Positions 1-9,791 of a DNA stretch of 33,729 nt are shown in pieces. How positions within the stretch are numbered: the stretch's first letter is position 1; each line of letters opens with the position of its first letter. Made by a program: the position numbers and the translations under genes. The notes beneath the pieces are model-generated. The model did no database searches. It was not told the origin of the DNA and saw nothing but the letters and a program-made list of their open reading frames with translations. Source of the stretch: Rhodobacter sp. CACIA14H1 (GTDB lineage Bacteria > Pseudomonadota > Alphaproteobacteria > Rhodobacterales > Rhodobacteraceae); contig AYNO01000024.1 of NCBI GenBank assembly GCA_000500915.1, positions 1 to 33,729 of the forward strand, written 5' to 3'.

Positions 1-203
1 TTGACAAATCCTGATTTCCCGTTCCCGCGGCCTTGACGGGCCGGGGGAAAGGCCTTAAGGCACGGCGTCCCGCAAGGGAATCGTCCGGTCATAATTGATG
101 CTTGATCGGTCAGATCGAATCGGCGGCAAGGGGAAACCCGCGCGGCCGGAGTTGTGAAAAAAGGTTCTGGCATCACGGAACCGCAACGAAAAGGAACACA
201 CGC

Positions 204-572
204 GTGGCACGTATTGCTGGCGTCAACATCCCCACCCAGAAGCGGGTGCCGATCGCCCTGACCTACATCACCGGCATCGGTCCGCATAATGCGGAAATCA
301 TCTGCAATTCGCTGAACATCGACCGCGCCCGCCGCGTCAACCAGCTTTCGGACGCCGAAGTGCTGGCCATCCGCGAATTCATCGACGCCAACTTCACCGT
401 CGAGGGCGACCTGCGCCGTGAAGTGTCGATGAACATCAAGCGTCTGATGGACCTGGGCTGCTATCGCGGTCTGCGTCACCGCAAGAACCTGCCGGTCCGC
501 GGCCAGCGCACCCACACCAACGCCCGCACCCGCAAGGGCCCGGCGAAGCCGATCGCTGGCAAGAAGAAGTAA
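204..572 (+). CDS. rpsM: 30S ribosomal protein S13
   Basis: ORF contains [25 protein letters not shown]...[15 protein letters not shown], typical S13; GTG start at 204 is preferred over the ORF start at 102. Confidence 0.97.
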   Translation: MARIAGVNIPTQKRVPIALTYITGIGPHNAEIICNSLNIDRARRVNQLSDAEVLAIREFIDANFTVEGDLRREVSMNIKRLMDLGCYRGLRHRKNLPVRGQRTHTNARTRKGPAKPIAGKKK

Positions 573-587
573 GGGGAGCGCACAGAT

Positions 588-986
588 ATGGCACGTGATA
601 CCAAAGCTGCAGCGCGCACCAAGCGCAAGGAACGCAAGAACATCGCCGCTGGTGTGGCGCATGTGAATTCGTCCTTCAACAACACCAAGATCCTGATTTC
701 CGACGTGCAGGGCAATGCGATCTCGTGGTCGTCGGCCGGTACGATGGGCTTCAAGGGTTCGCGCAAATCGACCCCCTATGCGGCCCAGATGGCCGCCGAG
801 GATGCGGGCCGCAAGGCGCAGGAACATGGCGTGAAGACGCTGGAAGTCGAAGTGCAGGGCCCGGGTTCGGGCCGCGAGTCGGCGCTGCGTGCGCTGGCTG
901 CCGTCGGGTTCAACATCACCTCGATTCGTGATGTGACCCCGCTGGCGCATAACGGCTGCCGCCCGCCGAAGCGCCGCCGCGTCTAA
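588..986 (+). CDS. rpsK: 30S ribosomal protein S11
   Basis: [43 protein letters not shown]...PPKRRRV, typical S11; follows rpsM. Confidence 0.98.
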   Translation: MARDTKAAARTKRKERKNIAAGVAHVNSSFNNTKILISDVQGNAISWSSAGTMGFKGSRKSTPYAAQMAAEDAGRKAQEHGVKTLEVEVQGPGSGRESALRALAAVGFNITSIRDVTPLAHNGCRPPKRRRV

Positions 987-1001
987 GTCTTTTCGATACG
1001 G

Positions 1002-1029
1002 GCGGGCCGTGCCTTCGGGTGCGGCCCGC
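1002..1029 (+). terminator. GC-rich hairpin between rpsK and rpoA (GCGGGCCG...CGGCCCGC); attenuator-like, no clear T-tract
   Basis: 8-bp inverted repeat seen directly. Confidence 0.4.
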
Positions 1030-1102
1030 TTCAGCTATTTCTGATCCTCGGGCGTCGGCTGCTTTCTGGACATGGGCAGCGGACAGGTATGGAGGCGAAA
1101 GC

Positions 1103-2119
1103 ATGATCCACAAGAACTGGCAGGAACTCATCAAGCCGACGCAGCTGGTCGTGCGCCCCGGCGCGGACCCGTCCCGCGTGGCCACGGTGATCGCCGAGCC
1201 GCTGGAGCGGGGCTTCGGCCTGACGCTGGGCAACGCGCTGCGCCGCGTGCTGCTGTCGTCGCTGCAGGGTGCCGCCATCACCAGCGTGCAGATCGACAAC
1301 GTGCTGCACGAGTTCTCCAGTGTGGCCGGTGTCCGCGAGGACGTGACCGACATCGTGCTGAACCTGAAGGGCGTCAGCCTGAAGATGGAAGTGGAAGGGC
1401 CGAAGCGCCTGACGATTTCCGCCAAGGGTCCGGGCGTGGTGACGGCGGGCGACATCTCGGAGAGCAACGGGATCGAGGTTCTGAACAAGGACCACGTGAT
1501 CTGCCACCTGGACGACGGCGCCGACGTGTTCATGGAGCTGACGGTTTCGACCGGCAAGGGCTATGTCTCGGCCGACAAGAACCGCCCCGAGGATGCGCCC
1601 ATCGGCCTGATCCCGATCGACGCGATCTATTCGCCGGTCAAGAAGGTGTCCTACGAAGTGCAGCCCACCCGCGAGGGGCAGGTGCTGGACTATGACAAGC
1701 TGACGATGAAGATCGAGACGGATGGCAGCCTGACGCCGGATGACGCCGTGGCCTATGCCGCGCGCATCCTGCAGGACCAGCTGTCGATCTTCGTCAACTT
1801 CGACGAGCCGGAACAGGCCGGCAAGGGCGAGGTGGATGCGGGTCTGGAATTCAACCCGCTGCTTCTGAAGAAGGTGGACGAGCTGGAGCTTTCGGTCCGT
1901 TCGGCCAACTGCCTGAAGAACGACAACATCGTCTATATCGGCGACCTGATCCAGAAGACCGAAGCCGAGATGCTGCGCACCCCGAACTTCGGCCGCAAGT
2001 CGCTGAACGAGATCAAGGAAGTTCTGTCCGGCATGGGCCTGCACCTTGGCATGGAAGTCGAGGACTGGCCGCCGGAGAACATCGAGGATCTGGCGAAGCG
2101 GTTCGAGGACCAGTTCTGA
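1103..2119 (+). CDS. rpoA: DNA-directed RNA polymerase alpha subunit
   Basis: [15 protein letters not shown]...[21 protein letters not shown]...[18 protein letters not shown]; operon context. Confidence 0.98.
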   Translation: MIHKNWQELIKPTQLVVRPGADPSRVATVIAEPLERGFGLTLGNALRRVLLSSLQGAAITSVQIDNVLHEFSSVAGVREDVTDIVLNLKGVSLKMEVEGPKRLTISAKGPGVVTAGDISESNGIEVLNKDHVICHLDDGADVFMELTVSTGKGYVSADKNRPEDAPIGLIPIDAIYSPVKKVSYEVQPTREGQVLDYDKLTMKIETDGSLTPDDAVAYAARILQDQLSIFVNFDEPEQAGKGEVDAGLEFNPLLLKKVDELELSVRSANCLKNDNIVYIGDLIQKTEAEMLRTPNFGRKSLNEIKEVLSGMGLHLGMEVEDWPPENIEDLAKRFEDQF

Positions 2120-2255
2120 CAGGTAGGGTGCGCCATGGCGCACCCTACGCCAAATGCCCGGGTGTCCGGGGAAAGCAAGGGCAATCCCGCCCCAACGACG
2201 CGGTCCGCACGCACGGGCCGCAACACAAAGCAAAACGAGACGATAGGAGACCATC

Positions 2256-2675
2256 ATGCGTCACGCCCGCGGTTACCGCCGCCTGAACCGTACCCATGAA
2301 CACCGCAAGGCGCTGTTCGCCAACATGGCCGGCTCGCTGATCGAGCATGAGCAGATCAAGACGACGCTGCCCAAGGCCAAGGAACTGCGCCCGATCGTGG
2401 AGAAGCTGATCACGCTGGCCAAGCGTGGCGACCTGCACGCCCGCCGTCAGGCTGCGGCGCAGCTGAAGGAAGACCGCCACGTGGCGCGTCTGTTCGACAT
2501 CCTCGGCCCCCGCTACAAGTCGCGCAACGGCGGCTACCTGCGCGTGCTGAAGGCCGGTTTCCGTTTCGGTGACATGGCCCCGATGGCGATCATCGAATTC
2601 GTGGACCGCGACACCAGTGCCAAGGGCGCCGCCGACCGCGCCCGCGTCGAGGCGGAAGAAGCCGCCGAAGATTGA
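2256..2675 (+). CDS. rplQ: 50S ribosomal protein L17
   Basis: [46 protein letters not shown]; follows rpoA. Confidence 0.98.
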   Translation: MRHARGYRRLNRTHEHRKALFANMAGSLIEHEQIKTTLPKAKELRPIVEKLITLAKRGDLHARRQAAAQLKEDRHVARLFDILGPRYKSRNGGYLRVLKAGFRFGDMAPMAIIEFVDRDTSAKGAADRARVEAEEAAED

Positions 2676-2701
2676 TCCCCGGCCTGACCGGAGGATCGTG
2701 C

Positions 2702-2733
2702 AAAGGCCCGCGCTTGCGCGGGCCTTTCGTTTT
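2702..2733 (+). terminator. Rho-independent terminator after rplQ
   Basis: AAAGGCCCGCGCTTGCGCGGGCCTTTCGTTTT: inverted repeat followed by T-rich tract. Confidence 0.85.
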
Positions 2734-2833
2734 CCGTCGATCCGTGCCGGGTTCGCGCAAAGGTTGAAGAAACCTCTTCTCAATCGCCCGCACTGTGGCT
2801 TAGGCTGGCAGCCAGTGTGGATTGCCAGTCGTC

Positions 2834-3445
2834 ATGTCCGTAAAGATTGCCCTTGAACTCGAATTGCACCGCCTTGGCCTGATGGCGCCGGCCGGGTACT
2901 TCGTCGGATTGCACATCCGGTTCACCGCGCCGCTTTTCACCTTCCAGACATATGACCAGCGCTGGCTGGACCACTATACCGAAAAAGGCTACGTGCTGCG
3001 CGATCCGATGGTGGCCTGGGGCTTTTCCTGCACCGGCACGATCCGCTGGAGCGACCCCGACCTTCCCGACCCTTTCGGCCTGTTCAGGGAAGCGGCGGCC
3101 TTTGGCCTGCGCCATGGCTGCACCGTTTCCTGCGGGGCGATCCGGTCGCGCACCATCGCGTCATTCGCCCATCCAGAGCGCGAGTTCACGGATCCGGAGA
3201 TCGCGACGATCGGCGAGATCGTCCGCCGGATGCACGACGTCACCGAACCGCCGGAAGAGCTCACCAAGGCGCAGGTGGACGCCCTCAGGTGCATTGCGGG
3301 GGGTGACCGTCACGCCGCCGCGGCCGACAAGCTTGGCATTTCCGAAAGCGCACTCAAGGCAAGGATCACTTCGGCGCGCATCCGGTTGATGGCGAGGACG
3401 ACGGCCGAAGCCATACAAAGGGCGAAGGACTACCGCCTGATCTGA
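2834..3445 (+). CDS. LuxR-family autoinducer-binding transcriptional regulator
   Basis: N-terminal Y-x3-W-x3-Y..G-Y-x3-DP pattern of autoinducer-binding domains plus C-terminal LuxR-type HTH (LTKAQVDALRCIAGG...LGISESALKARITSAR); adjacent luxI. Confidence 0.88.
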   Translation: MSVKIALELELHRLGLMAPAGYFVGLHIRFTAPLFTFQTYDQRWLDHYTEKGYVLRDPMVAWGFSCTGTIRWSDPDLPDPFGLFREAAAFGLRHGCTVSCGAIRSRTIASFAHPEREFTDPEIATIGEIVRRMHDVTEPPEELTKAQVDALRCIAGGDRHAAAADKLGISESALKARITSARIRLMARTTAEAIQRAKDYRLI

Positions 3446-3493
3446 CCATTCCCTGCAAGGCACATCCGACCAACACTCATGACGGAGGCTGCA

Positions 3494-4081
3494 ATGCAGA
3501 CCACGACTCTTTCCTTTGCCAACATGCACAACCATGGCGAGTTGTTCGCCAACATGCTTCGCGCCAGACGTGAGCTTTTCATCGTCCACAACAAGTGGAA
3601 CCTGCCCGAGGCGCTGGGGATGGAATATGACCAGTACGACACGCCGGCCAGCCGCTGGGTCGTCGTCCATGACGAGCTGGGGCGGGTGCTGGCCGGAAAC
3701 CGGCTGACCCCCACGACATCGCGCTGCGGGCTGTACAGCTACATGATCCGCGACGCGCAGCGCGGGCTGCTGGAGACGATCCCGCAGAACCTGCTGTATG
3801 ACGAGGCGCCGGTGGCGGAAACGGTCTGGGAAAGTTCGCGCCTTTTCGTGGCGCATGACGTGCCGGCGGCACAGCGGCGGGCGGTCCATGCCCGCCTGAT
3901 CGCGGAATTGGGCCATGCGGCGCGCAGTCTGGGCGCGACGCATTGCCTGACGCTGCTTGCCGCGACATGGCCGCGCTGGTGCGACCGCGTCGGGGTGAAG
4001 ATGGCGGCGATGGGGCCGGTGATCGAGACGGAGGGCCAGCATCAGGTCGTTTCCATGGACTTCAGCCGGTCGCTTCACTGA
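3494..4081 (+). CDS. Acyl-homoserine-lactone synthase (LuxI family)
   Basis: RRELFIVHNKWNLPEALGMEYDQYDTPASRWVVVHDELGRVLAGNRLTPTT...VWESSRLFV, typical LuxI motifs; GGAGG RBS before ATG at 3494; downstream of luxR. Confidence 0.9.
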   Translation: MQTTTLSFANMHNHGELFANMLRARRELFIVHNKWNLPEALGMEYDQYDTPASRWVVVHDELGRVLAGNRLTPTTSRCGLYSYMIRDAQRGLLETIPQNLLYDEAPVAETVWESSRLFVAHDVPAAQRRAVHARLIAELGHAARSLGATHCLTLLAATWPRWCDRVGVKMAAMGPVIETEGQHQVVSMDFSRSLH

Positions 4082-4097
4082 CCCGTGCGTTGCAGTC

Positions 4098-4126
4098 GCG
4101 CCCCCGATGGTGGATATCGGGGGCGC
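4098..4126. other. Strong intergenic hairpin (GCGCCCCCGAT / ATCGGGGGCGC) between luxI and the degP-like gene
   Basis: 11-bp perfect inverted repeat, 7-nt loop, no T-tract. Confidence 0.6.
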
Positions 4127-4144
4127 AGACAAACCGGGTGCCGC

Positions 4145-5524
4145 ATGAAACCGACTGTCGTCCTTCTGGCAAGCTTTCTGGTTGCCACTCCGCTTGCTGC
4201 CCAGACCGTTCCCGAAAGCACCGAGCAGATCGCCCTGTCCTTCGCGCCGGTGGTCAAGCAGGCGGCGCCGGCGGTGGTGAACATCTATGCCACCCGCATC
4301 GTGCAGGAGCGGCGGTCGCCCTTTGCCGATGATCCCTTCTTCCGCCAGTTCTTCGAGGCGCTGGGTCCGGCCCAGCCGCGGTTGCAGAATTCGCTGGGGT
4401 CGGGGGTGATCCTTGCAGCGGATGGCATCGTCGTGTCGAATTACCACGTCGTCGGTCAGGCGACGGAAATCCGTGTCGTGCTGAATGACAGGCGGGAATA
4501 CGCGGCGGATGTCATCCTTGGCGACGAGGAGAGCGATCTGGCCATCCTGCGGCTGCGCGGGGCCGAAGACCTGCCCTTCCTGCCGCTGCGCAATTCCGAC
4601 GAGGTGGAGGTGGGGGATCTGGTGCTGGCGATCGGCAACCCCTTCGGGGTGGGGCAGACGGTATCGTCCGGCATCGTTTCGGGGGTGGCGCGGTCCGCGC
4701 TGCAGGTCGGCGAGGGGCGGGGGTATTTCATCCAGACCGATGCGGCCATCAATCCGGGCAATTCCGGCGGGGCGCTGGTGGATACCGAAGGGCGGCTGGT
4801 CGGGATCAATACCGCGATCCTGACGCAGGGGGGCGGGTCGAACGGGATCGGCTTTGCGATTCCGGCCAATCTGGTCAGGACGGTCGTCGCACAGGCCGAG
4901 GCGGGCGCGGACCGTTTCGAGCGGCCCTGGGCGGGCGTGTCGGGGCAGGCGATGGATGCGGCGCTGGCCGAGAGCATGGGGTTGGACCGTCCCGACGGGG
5001 TGCTGGTGTCGGCGCTGCATCCGCAGAGTTCCTTTGCGGCGGCCGGGTTGCAGCCCGGGGACGTGATCCTGTCGCTGGGCGGGGCGCCCACCAATACGCC
5101 GCAGGAGGTGATGTTCCGGCTGTCGTCTCTGGGCGTCGGCGCGGCGGCCGAGATCGTCTGGCTGCGTGACGGGCAGGAGATGCGGGCGACGGTCACTCTG
5201 GCCGCGGCGCCGGATGATCCGCCGCGGGAGCAGACCACCATCACCGATGACGTGGCGCTGCGCGGGCTGACCGTGGTGCGCGTGAACCCTGCCGTGACGG
5301 AGGAAATGCGCTTGCCTTTCAACGCGGTAGGGGTCGCGGTCTGGCAGGCCGAGGATCTGTCGGCGCGGGCGGGGTTCCAGCGGGGCGACATCGTGACGGC
5401 GATCAACGGGGCGGCGGTGACGCAGCCTTCGGATGTGCTGGCCCTTGCCGGGATGCAGGCGCGGGTCTGGATGGTGGACCTGATCCGGCAGGGGCAGCCG
5501 TTGCGGTTGCGGTTCCGCTTCTGA
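4145..5524 (+). CDS. DegP/HtrA-type periplasmic serine protease with PDZ domains
   Basis: Signal peptide; catalytic contexts NYHVV, ESDLAILRL, GNSGGALV; two PDZ-like segments. Confidence 0.92.
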   Translation: MKPTVVLLASFLVATPLAAQTVPESTEQIALSFAPVVKQAAPAVVNIYATRIVQERRSPFADDPFFRQFFEALGPAQPRLQNSLGSGVILAADGIVVSNYHVVGQATEIRVVLNDRREYAADVILGDEESDLAILRLRGAEDLPFLPLRNSDEVEVGDLVLAIGNPFGVGQTVSSGIVSGVARSALQVGEGRGYFIQTDAAINPGNSGGALVDTEGRLVGINTAILTQGGGSNGIGFAIPANLVRTVVAQAEAGADRFERPWAGVSGQAMDAALAESMGLDRPDGVLVSALHPQSSFAAAGLQPGDVILSLGGAPTNTPQEVMFRLSSLGVGAAAEIVWLRDGQEMRATVTLAAAPDDPPREQTTITDDVALRGLTVVRVNPAVTEEMRLPFNAVGVAVWQAEDLSARAGFQRGDIVTAINGAAVTQPSDVLALAGMQARVWMVDLIRQGQPLRLRFRF

Positions 5525-5563
5525 CCCTTTCGCGGTGGCTTGGGCGGGGGTATGGTTCCGGCC

Positions 5564-6874
5564 ATGCCCGACCTGTTCGATACCGCCGCGAAGAATGTTC
5601 CCGAAGGCCCGCGTCCTTTGGCCGACCGGCTGCGGCCGAAGCGGCTGTCCGAGGTGATCGGTCAGGCGCATGTGCTGTCGCCCGAGGGGCCGCTGGGCGC
5701 GATGCTGGCGGCGAAGTCGTTGAGTTCCTTGATCCTTTGGGGGCCGCCGGGGGTGGGAAAGACCACGATCGCGCGGCTTCTGGCGGATGAGACGGACCTG
5801 GCCTTCGTGCAGATTTCGGCGATTTTCACCGGCGTGCCGGACCTGAAGAAGGTGTTCGAGCAGGCCAAGATCCGGCGGCAGAACGGGCAGGGGACGCTGC
5901 TTTTCGTGGACGAGATCCACCGTTTCAACAAGGCGCAGCAGGATGGGTTCCTGCCGCATATGGAGGACGGGACGATCCTGCTGGTGGGGGCGACCACCGA
6001 AAATCCCAGTTTCGAGTTGAATGCGGCGCTGTTGAGCAGGGCGCAAGTGATTGTTCTGGAACGGCTTTCCTTGGTCGATCTGGAGCTTCTGGTGCAGCGG
6101 GCGGAAAAGGAGTTGGGGCGATCCCTGCCGCTGACCGGAGAGGCGCGCGAGGCCATGCTGGAGATGGCGGACGGGGATGGGCGGGCGCTGCTCAACCTGA
6201 TCGAGCAGGTGGCGGCGTGGCGGGTGGAGCGGTCGCTGGACCGGGCGCAACTGGCGCAGCGGCTGATGCGGCGGGCGGCGAAATACGACAAGTCGGGCGA
6301 GGAGCATTACAACCTGATCTCGGCGCTGCACAAATCCATCCGGGGGTCGGACCCGGATGCCGCGCTTTACTGGTTCGCGCGGATGCTGGAAGGGGGGGAG
6401 GATCCCCGCTTCCTTGCGCGGCGGCTGGTGCGGATGGCGGTGGAGGATATCGGGCTGGCCGATCCGCAGGCGCAGGGAATTTGTCTAGACAGTTGGAACA
6501 CTTACGAGCGGTTGGGGTCGCCCGAGGGGGAGTTGGCGCTGGCCAATGCGGTGGTCTATCTGGCGCTCGCGCCGAAGTCGAACGGGGTCTATCTGGCCTA
6601 CAAGGCGGCGCGGGTTTCGGCGCGGGAGACGGGGTCGCAGATGCCACCGCGGCATATCCTGAATGCGCCGACGAAGATGATGAAGGAGATCGGGTACGGG
6701 TCGGGCTATGCCTATGACCATGATGCCGAGGACGGGTTTTCGGGGCAGGACTATTTCCCCGAGGGGATGAAGCGGCCGGTCTTCTATGCGCCGCCCGAGC
6801 GGGGGTTCGAGCGGGAGCTGAAGAAGCGGGTGGAGTATTTTGCCAAGCTGCGGGCGAAGCGGCAGGGCGGTTAG
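5564..6874 (+). CDS. rarA: Replication-associated recombination protein RarA (MgsA), AAA+ ATPase
   Basis: LADRLRPKRLSEVIGQAHVL..., WGPPGVGKTTIARLLA, LLFVDEIHRFNKAQQDGFLPHMEDGTILLVGATTENPSFELN. Confidence 0.95.
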   Translation: MPDLFDTAAKNVPEGPRPLADRLRPKRLSEVIGQAHVLSPEGPLGAMLAAKSLSSLILWGPPGVGKTTIARLLADETDLAFVQISAIFTGVPDLKKVFEQAKIRRQNGQGTLLFVDEIHRFNKAQQDGFLPHMEDGTILLVGATTENPSFELNAALLSRAQVIVLERLSLVDLELLVQRAEKELGRSLPLTGEAREAMLEMADGDGRALLNLIEQVAAWRVERSLDRAQLAQRLMRRAAKYDKSGEEHYNLISALHKSIRGSDPDAALYWFARMLEGGEDPRFLARRLVRMAVEDIGLADPQAQGICLDSWNTYERLGSPEGELALANAVVYLALAPKSNGVYLAYKAARVSARETGSQMPPRHILNAPTKMMKEIGYGSGYAYDHDAEDGFSGQDYFPEGMKRPVFYAPPERGFERELKKRVEYFAKLRAKRQGG

Positions 6875-7137
6875 GATTTCCGTTTGGTTGCGGGGGGTTG
6901 GGCGGCGGTGGCTGTGCCGGAGTCTGTGCCGCAGAGTGTACCGCAAACTGTGCATACAAATTTGGAGAGGCGAGGGGGCGGGTTTATGGTTAACCGTGCG
7001 TCGGCGCACAGAGGGGCGCGGATGTTGTGGCTTTCGTGCGGGGTGGGCTAGGGGTTGTGTTGAGTCCAGTTTGAGTCATGGATAGGGCCAGATCGCATTG
7101 CGTCTCCACAAAACGGTGTCGTCAGGGCGCGGGTAGA

Positions 7138-7370
7138 GGACCGACGCGAAAAGGTCCGGTGGACCTTTTCGCCGGTCCGATTTCGGCTGAGGCAACGAAG
7201 CCGAAAGGGGCTGTCAGATGTCCCAGTCGGGTGGGGCACGGGACGCGCCCGCCCCGGCGGGGGCGATTTATCGCCCCCGCCGCCCGGGGGGCGGGGGCGG
7301 CCCGTGCGCGGGCGCACGGGCGGGGCAGGGTGCGGCTTGGTCGCAGCGCGTGCGGCAATGGCCGCACGCG
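7138..7370. other. Cluster of five consecutive strong hairpins upstream of crcB
   Basis: Perfect inverted repeats at 7146-7172 (12 bp), 7181-7206 (8 bp), 7256-7281 (11 bp), 7301-7320 (9 bp), 7347-7370 (10 bp). Confidence 0.8.
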
Positions 7371-7433
7371 GTCTGGCGCGGCAGTGACCCACCCCCCGTT
7401 GACATTCGCCCCCCGTGGCGCAATGGAAAGCCC

Positions 7434-7802
7434 ATGATCCAGAGCCTTCTTCTTGTCGCTTTGGGCGGGGCCGCCGGTTCCGTCGCCCGCTTCCTGCTTG
7501 TTGCGGGGGCGGGGCGGCTTGTCGCGGGCTGGCCTGTGGGGACGCTGCTGGTCAATGTGGCCGGATCGTTTGCCATCGGCGTGCTGTTCGTCGTCCTGAC
7601 CCAGCGTGCGCAGATGGCCCCGCTGCTGGTGGCCGGGTTCCTTGGCGGGTTCACCACCTTTTCCGCCTTCTCGCTGGACACGCTGAAGCTGTGGGAGGGC
7701 GGGCAGGCCATGCAGGCCGCCGCCTATGTCGCGGCGTCGGTCATCCTTTCCCTTGCTGCCGTGGCGCTTGGCGCGGCCCTTGCCCGGAGTATCCCCGCAT
7801 GA
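7434..7802 (+). CDS. crcB: CrcB-family fluoride channel
   Basis: MIQSLLLVALGGAAGSVARFLL...GTLLVNVAGSFAIGVL...GFLGGFTTFSAFSLDTLKL. Confidence 0.95.
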   Translation: MIQSLLLVALGGAAGSVARFLLVAGAGRLVAGWPVGTLLVNVAGSFAIGVLFVVLTQRAQMAPLLVAGFLGGFTTFSAFSLDTLKLWEGGQAMQAAAYVAASVILSLAAVALGAALARSIPA

Positions 7803-8842
7803 GCGGCGTCAAGACCCTGACCGTATCGGAAGACGAGGGCGAGCAGCGGCTGGACCGCTGGTTCAAGCGGCGCTTCCCGCATGTGACCCAGGGCGCGGTA
7901 GAGAAGATGTGCCGCACCGGGCAGGTGCGGGTGGATGGCGCACGGGCCAAGGCGTCGGACCGCGTGGTGCCGGGGCAGGCGATCCGGGTGCCGCCTCTGC
8001 CGGACCCGAATGCGGAGCGGCCGCGGATCGAGGGGATTTCGCCGGCGGATGCGAAGATGATCCAGGACTGCGTGCTGTGGATGGACGAGCATATGATCGT
8101 CATCAACAAGCCTGCGGGCCTGCCGTCGCAGGGCGGCAGCGGGCAGGGCGAGCGGCATGTGGACGGTTTGGCCGAGGCGTTGAAGTTCGGCTACAAGGAA
8201 CGGCCGAAGCTGGTGCACCGGCTGGACAAGGATACGTCCGGTTTGCTGATGCTGGCGCGGACGGACCGCGTGGCGCGGGGGCTGTCCGAGGCGCTGCGGC
8301 ACCGGAACACGCGCAAGATCTATTGGGCGGTGGTGGCGGGGGTGCCGAACCCGAAGAAGGGCAGCATCAAATACGGGCTGATGAAGGCGCCGGGCCATGG
8401 CAAGCGCGGCGAGGGGGAAAAGATGCTCTGCGTCCATCCCGCGAAGATGGCCGACTACCCCGATGCCAAGCGGGCGCATACGGATTACTTCGTGCTGTGG
8501 TTCCTTGGCACGCGGCTGTCGTGGATGGCGCTGGAACCGGTGACGGGGCGGACGCACCAATTGCGTGCGCATATGGCCGAGATCGGGCATCCGATCATCG
8601 GGGACGGGAAATATGGCGGGTCCGATGCGGACAACCAGGGCGATGGCTGGGGGGCTGCGGTCGGCGGGGATATTTCCCGCAAGCTGCACCTTCATGCGCG
8701 GATGCTGGTGGTGGAGCATCCGGTGACGAAGACCGAAATGACCTTCACCGCGCCCTTGCCGGAGCATATGGCGCGGACGTGGAAGGCGCTGGACTGGAAA
8801 GAGGGCGACGTGCCGGCGGACCCCTTTACGGTGTTCAAATGA
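7799..8842 (+). CDS. RluC/RluD-family 23S rRNA pseudouridine synthase
   Basis: S4-like N-terminus (RLDRWFKRRFPHVTQGAVEKMCRTGQVRVDG) and PKLVHRLDKDTSGLLMLART catalytic motif; ATGA overlap with crcB. Confidence 0.93.
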   Translation: MSGVKTLTVSEDEGEQRLDRWFKRRFPHVTQGAVEKMCRTGQVRVDGARAKASDRVVPGQAIRVPPLPDPNAERPRIEGISPADAKMIQDCVLWMDEHMIVINKPAGLPSQGGSGQGERHVDGLAEALKFGYKERPKLVHRLDKDTSGLLMLARTDRVARGLSEALRHRNTRKIYWAVVAGVPNPKKGSIKYGLMKAPGHGKRGEGEKMLCVHPAKMADYPDAKRAHTDYFVLWFLGTRLSWMALEPVTGRTHQLRAHMAEIGHPIIGDGKYGGSDADNQGDGWGAAVGGDISRKLHLHARMLVVEHPVTKTEMTFTAPLPEHMARTWKALDWKEGDVPADPFTVFK

Positions 8843-9546
8843 GTTTCTGGAAGGCCAAGCGGTTCTGGAAGGCGGCGCAGGCCGAGGCCTGCGAGGGCGG
8901 GTTCACGGTGCGGCTGGACGGGCGTCCGGTGAAGACGCCCGCCAAGGTGCCGCTGGTGGTGCCGACGCTGGAGATGGCGCAGGCCATTGCGGCAGAGTGG
9001 GACGCGCAGCAGGGCGAGGTGAAGCCCGACACGATGCCGGTGACGCGGGCGGCGAATTCGGCGATCGACAAGATCGTGCCGCAGCGGGCGGCGGTGGTGG
9101 AGATCGTGGCGGCCTATGGCGGCAGCGACCTGCTGTGCTATCGCGCTGTGGGGCCGGAGGCCCTGATCGCGCGGCAGGCGGCGGGGTGGGACCCGTTGCT
9201 GGACTGGGCGGCAGAGGCGCTGGGGGCGCGGCTGCGGGTCACGCAGGGCGTGATGCATGTGGCGCAGGACGCGGCGGCGCTGGCGCGGCTGACGGCGCGG
9301 GTGGAGGCGTTCACGCCGTTCCGTCTGGCGGCCTTTCACGACCTTGTGGCGGTGTCGGGTTCGCTGGTTCTGGCGCTGGCGGTGACGGAGGGGCGGCTGG
9401 CGCCGCAGGAGGCGTGGGACCTGTCGCGGATCGACGAGACATGGCAGGTGGAGCAATGGGGCGAGGACGAGGAAGCGGCAGCTTCCGAGGCGGCGCGCCA
9501 TGCGGGTTTCATGGATGCGGCCCGATTCTACGCATTGTGCGGGTGA
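8839..9546 (+). CDS. ATP12-family F1-ATPase assembly chaperone
   Basis: GGFTVRLDGRPVKTPAKVPLVVPT...AIAAEWDAQQGEVKPDTMPVTRAANSAIDK, typical ATP12; ATGA overlap upstream. Confidence 0.9.
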   Translation: MSFWKAKRFWKAAQAEACEGGFTVRLDGRPVKTPAKVPLVVPTLEMAQAIAAEWDAQQGEVKPDTMPVTRAANSAIDKIVPQRAAVVEIVAAYGGSDLLCYRAVGPEALIARQAAGWDPLLDWAAEALGARLRVTQGVMHVAQDAAALARLTARVEAFTPFRLAAFHDLVAVSGSLVLALAVTEGRLAPQEAWDLSRIDETWQVEQWGEDEEAAASEAARHAGFMDAARFYALCG

Positions 9547-9791
9547 CAATGCCGCGTCAAAAATCGTCAATGACGGTCCGCTCTGCGCTTGCATTGTGCA
9601 ACCGGCTGCGGCGTAAGGGTTTTTCCGGTCCGGGCGAGTTCCCCTTGACCTTTCAAAGCGCTTTCTGATTACTTGGACGCACTGGGAGAGGCCTACCTCC
9701 AACAGGATCGCCCCTGCGGTGTTTCATCGCACTGGCAGGGACCAAGAATCTGCCGACCGCACAACGGCGGCACACTCAGGATGAGGTAAGA

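Noticed and set aside
3161-6331. 1056-aa minus-strand ORF
   Set aside because: Antisense to luxI, the protease and rarA; R/P/H/Q-rich low-complexity translation typical of GC-rich antisense frames.
7372-7433. Fluoride riboswitch (crcB motif) directly upstream of crcB
   Set aside because: No recognisable consensus by eye; the upstream structure is a series of simple hairpins instead.
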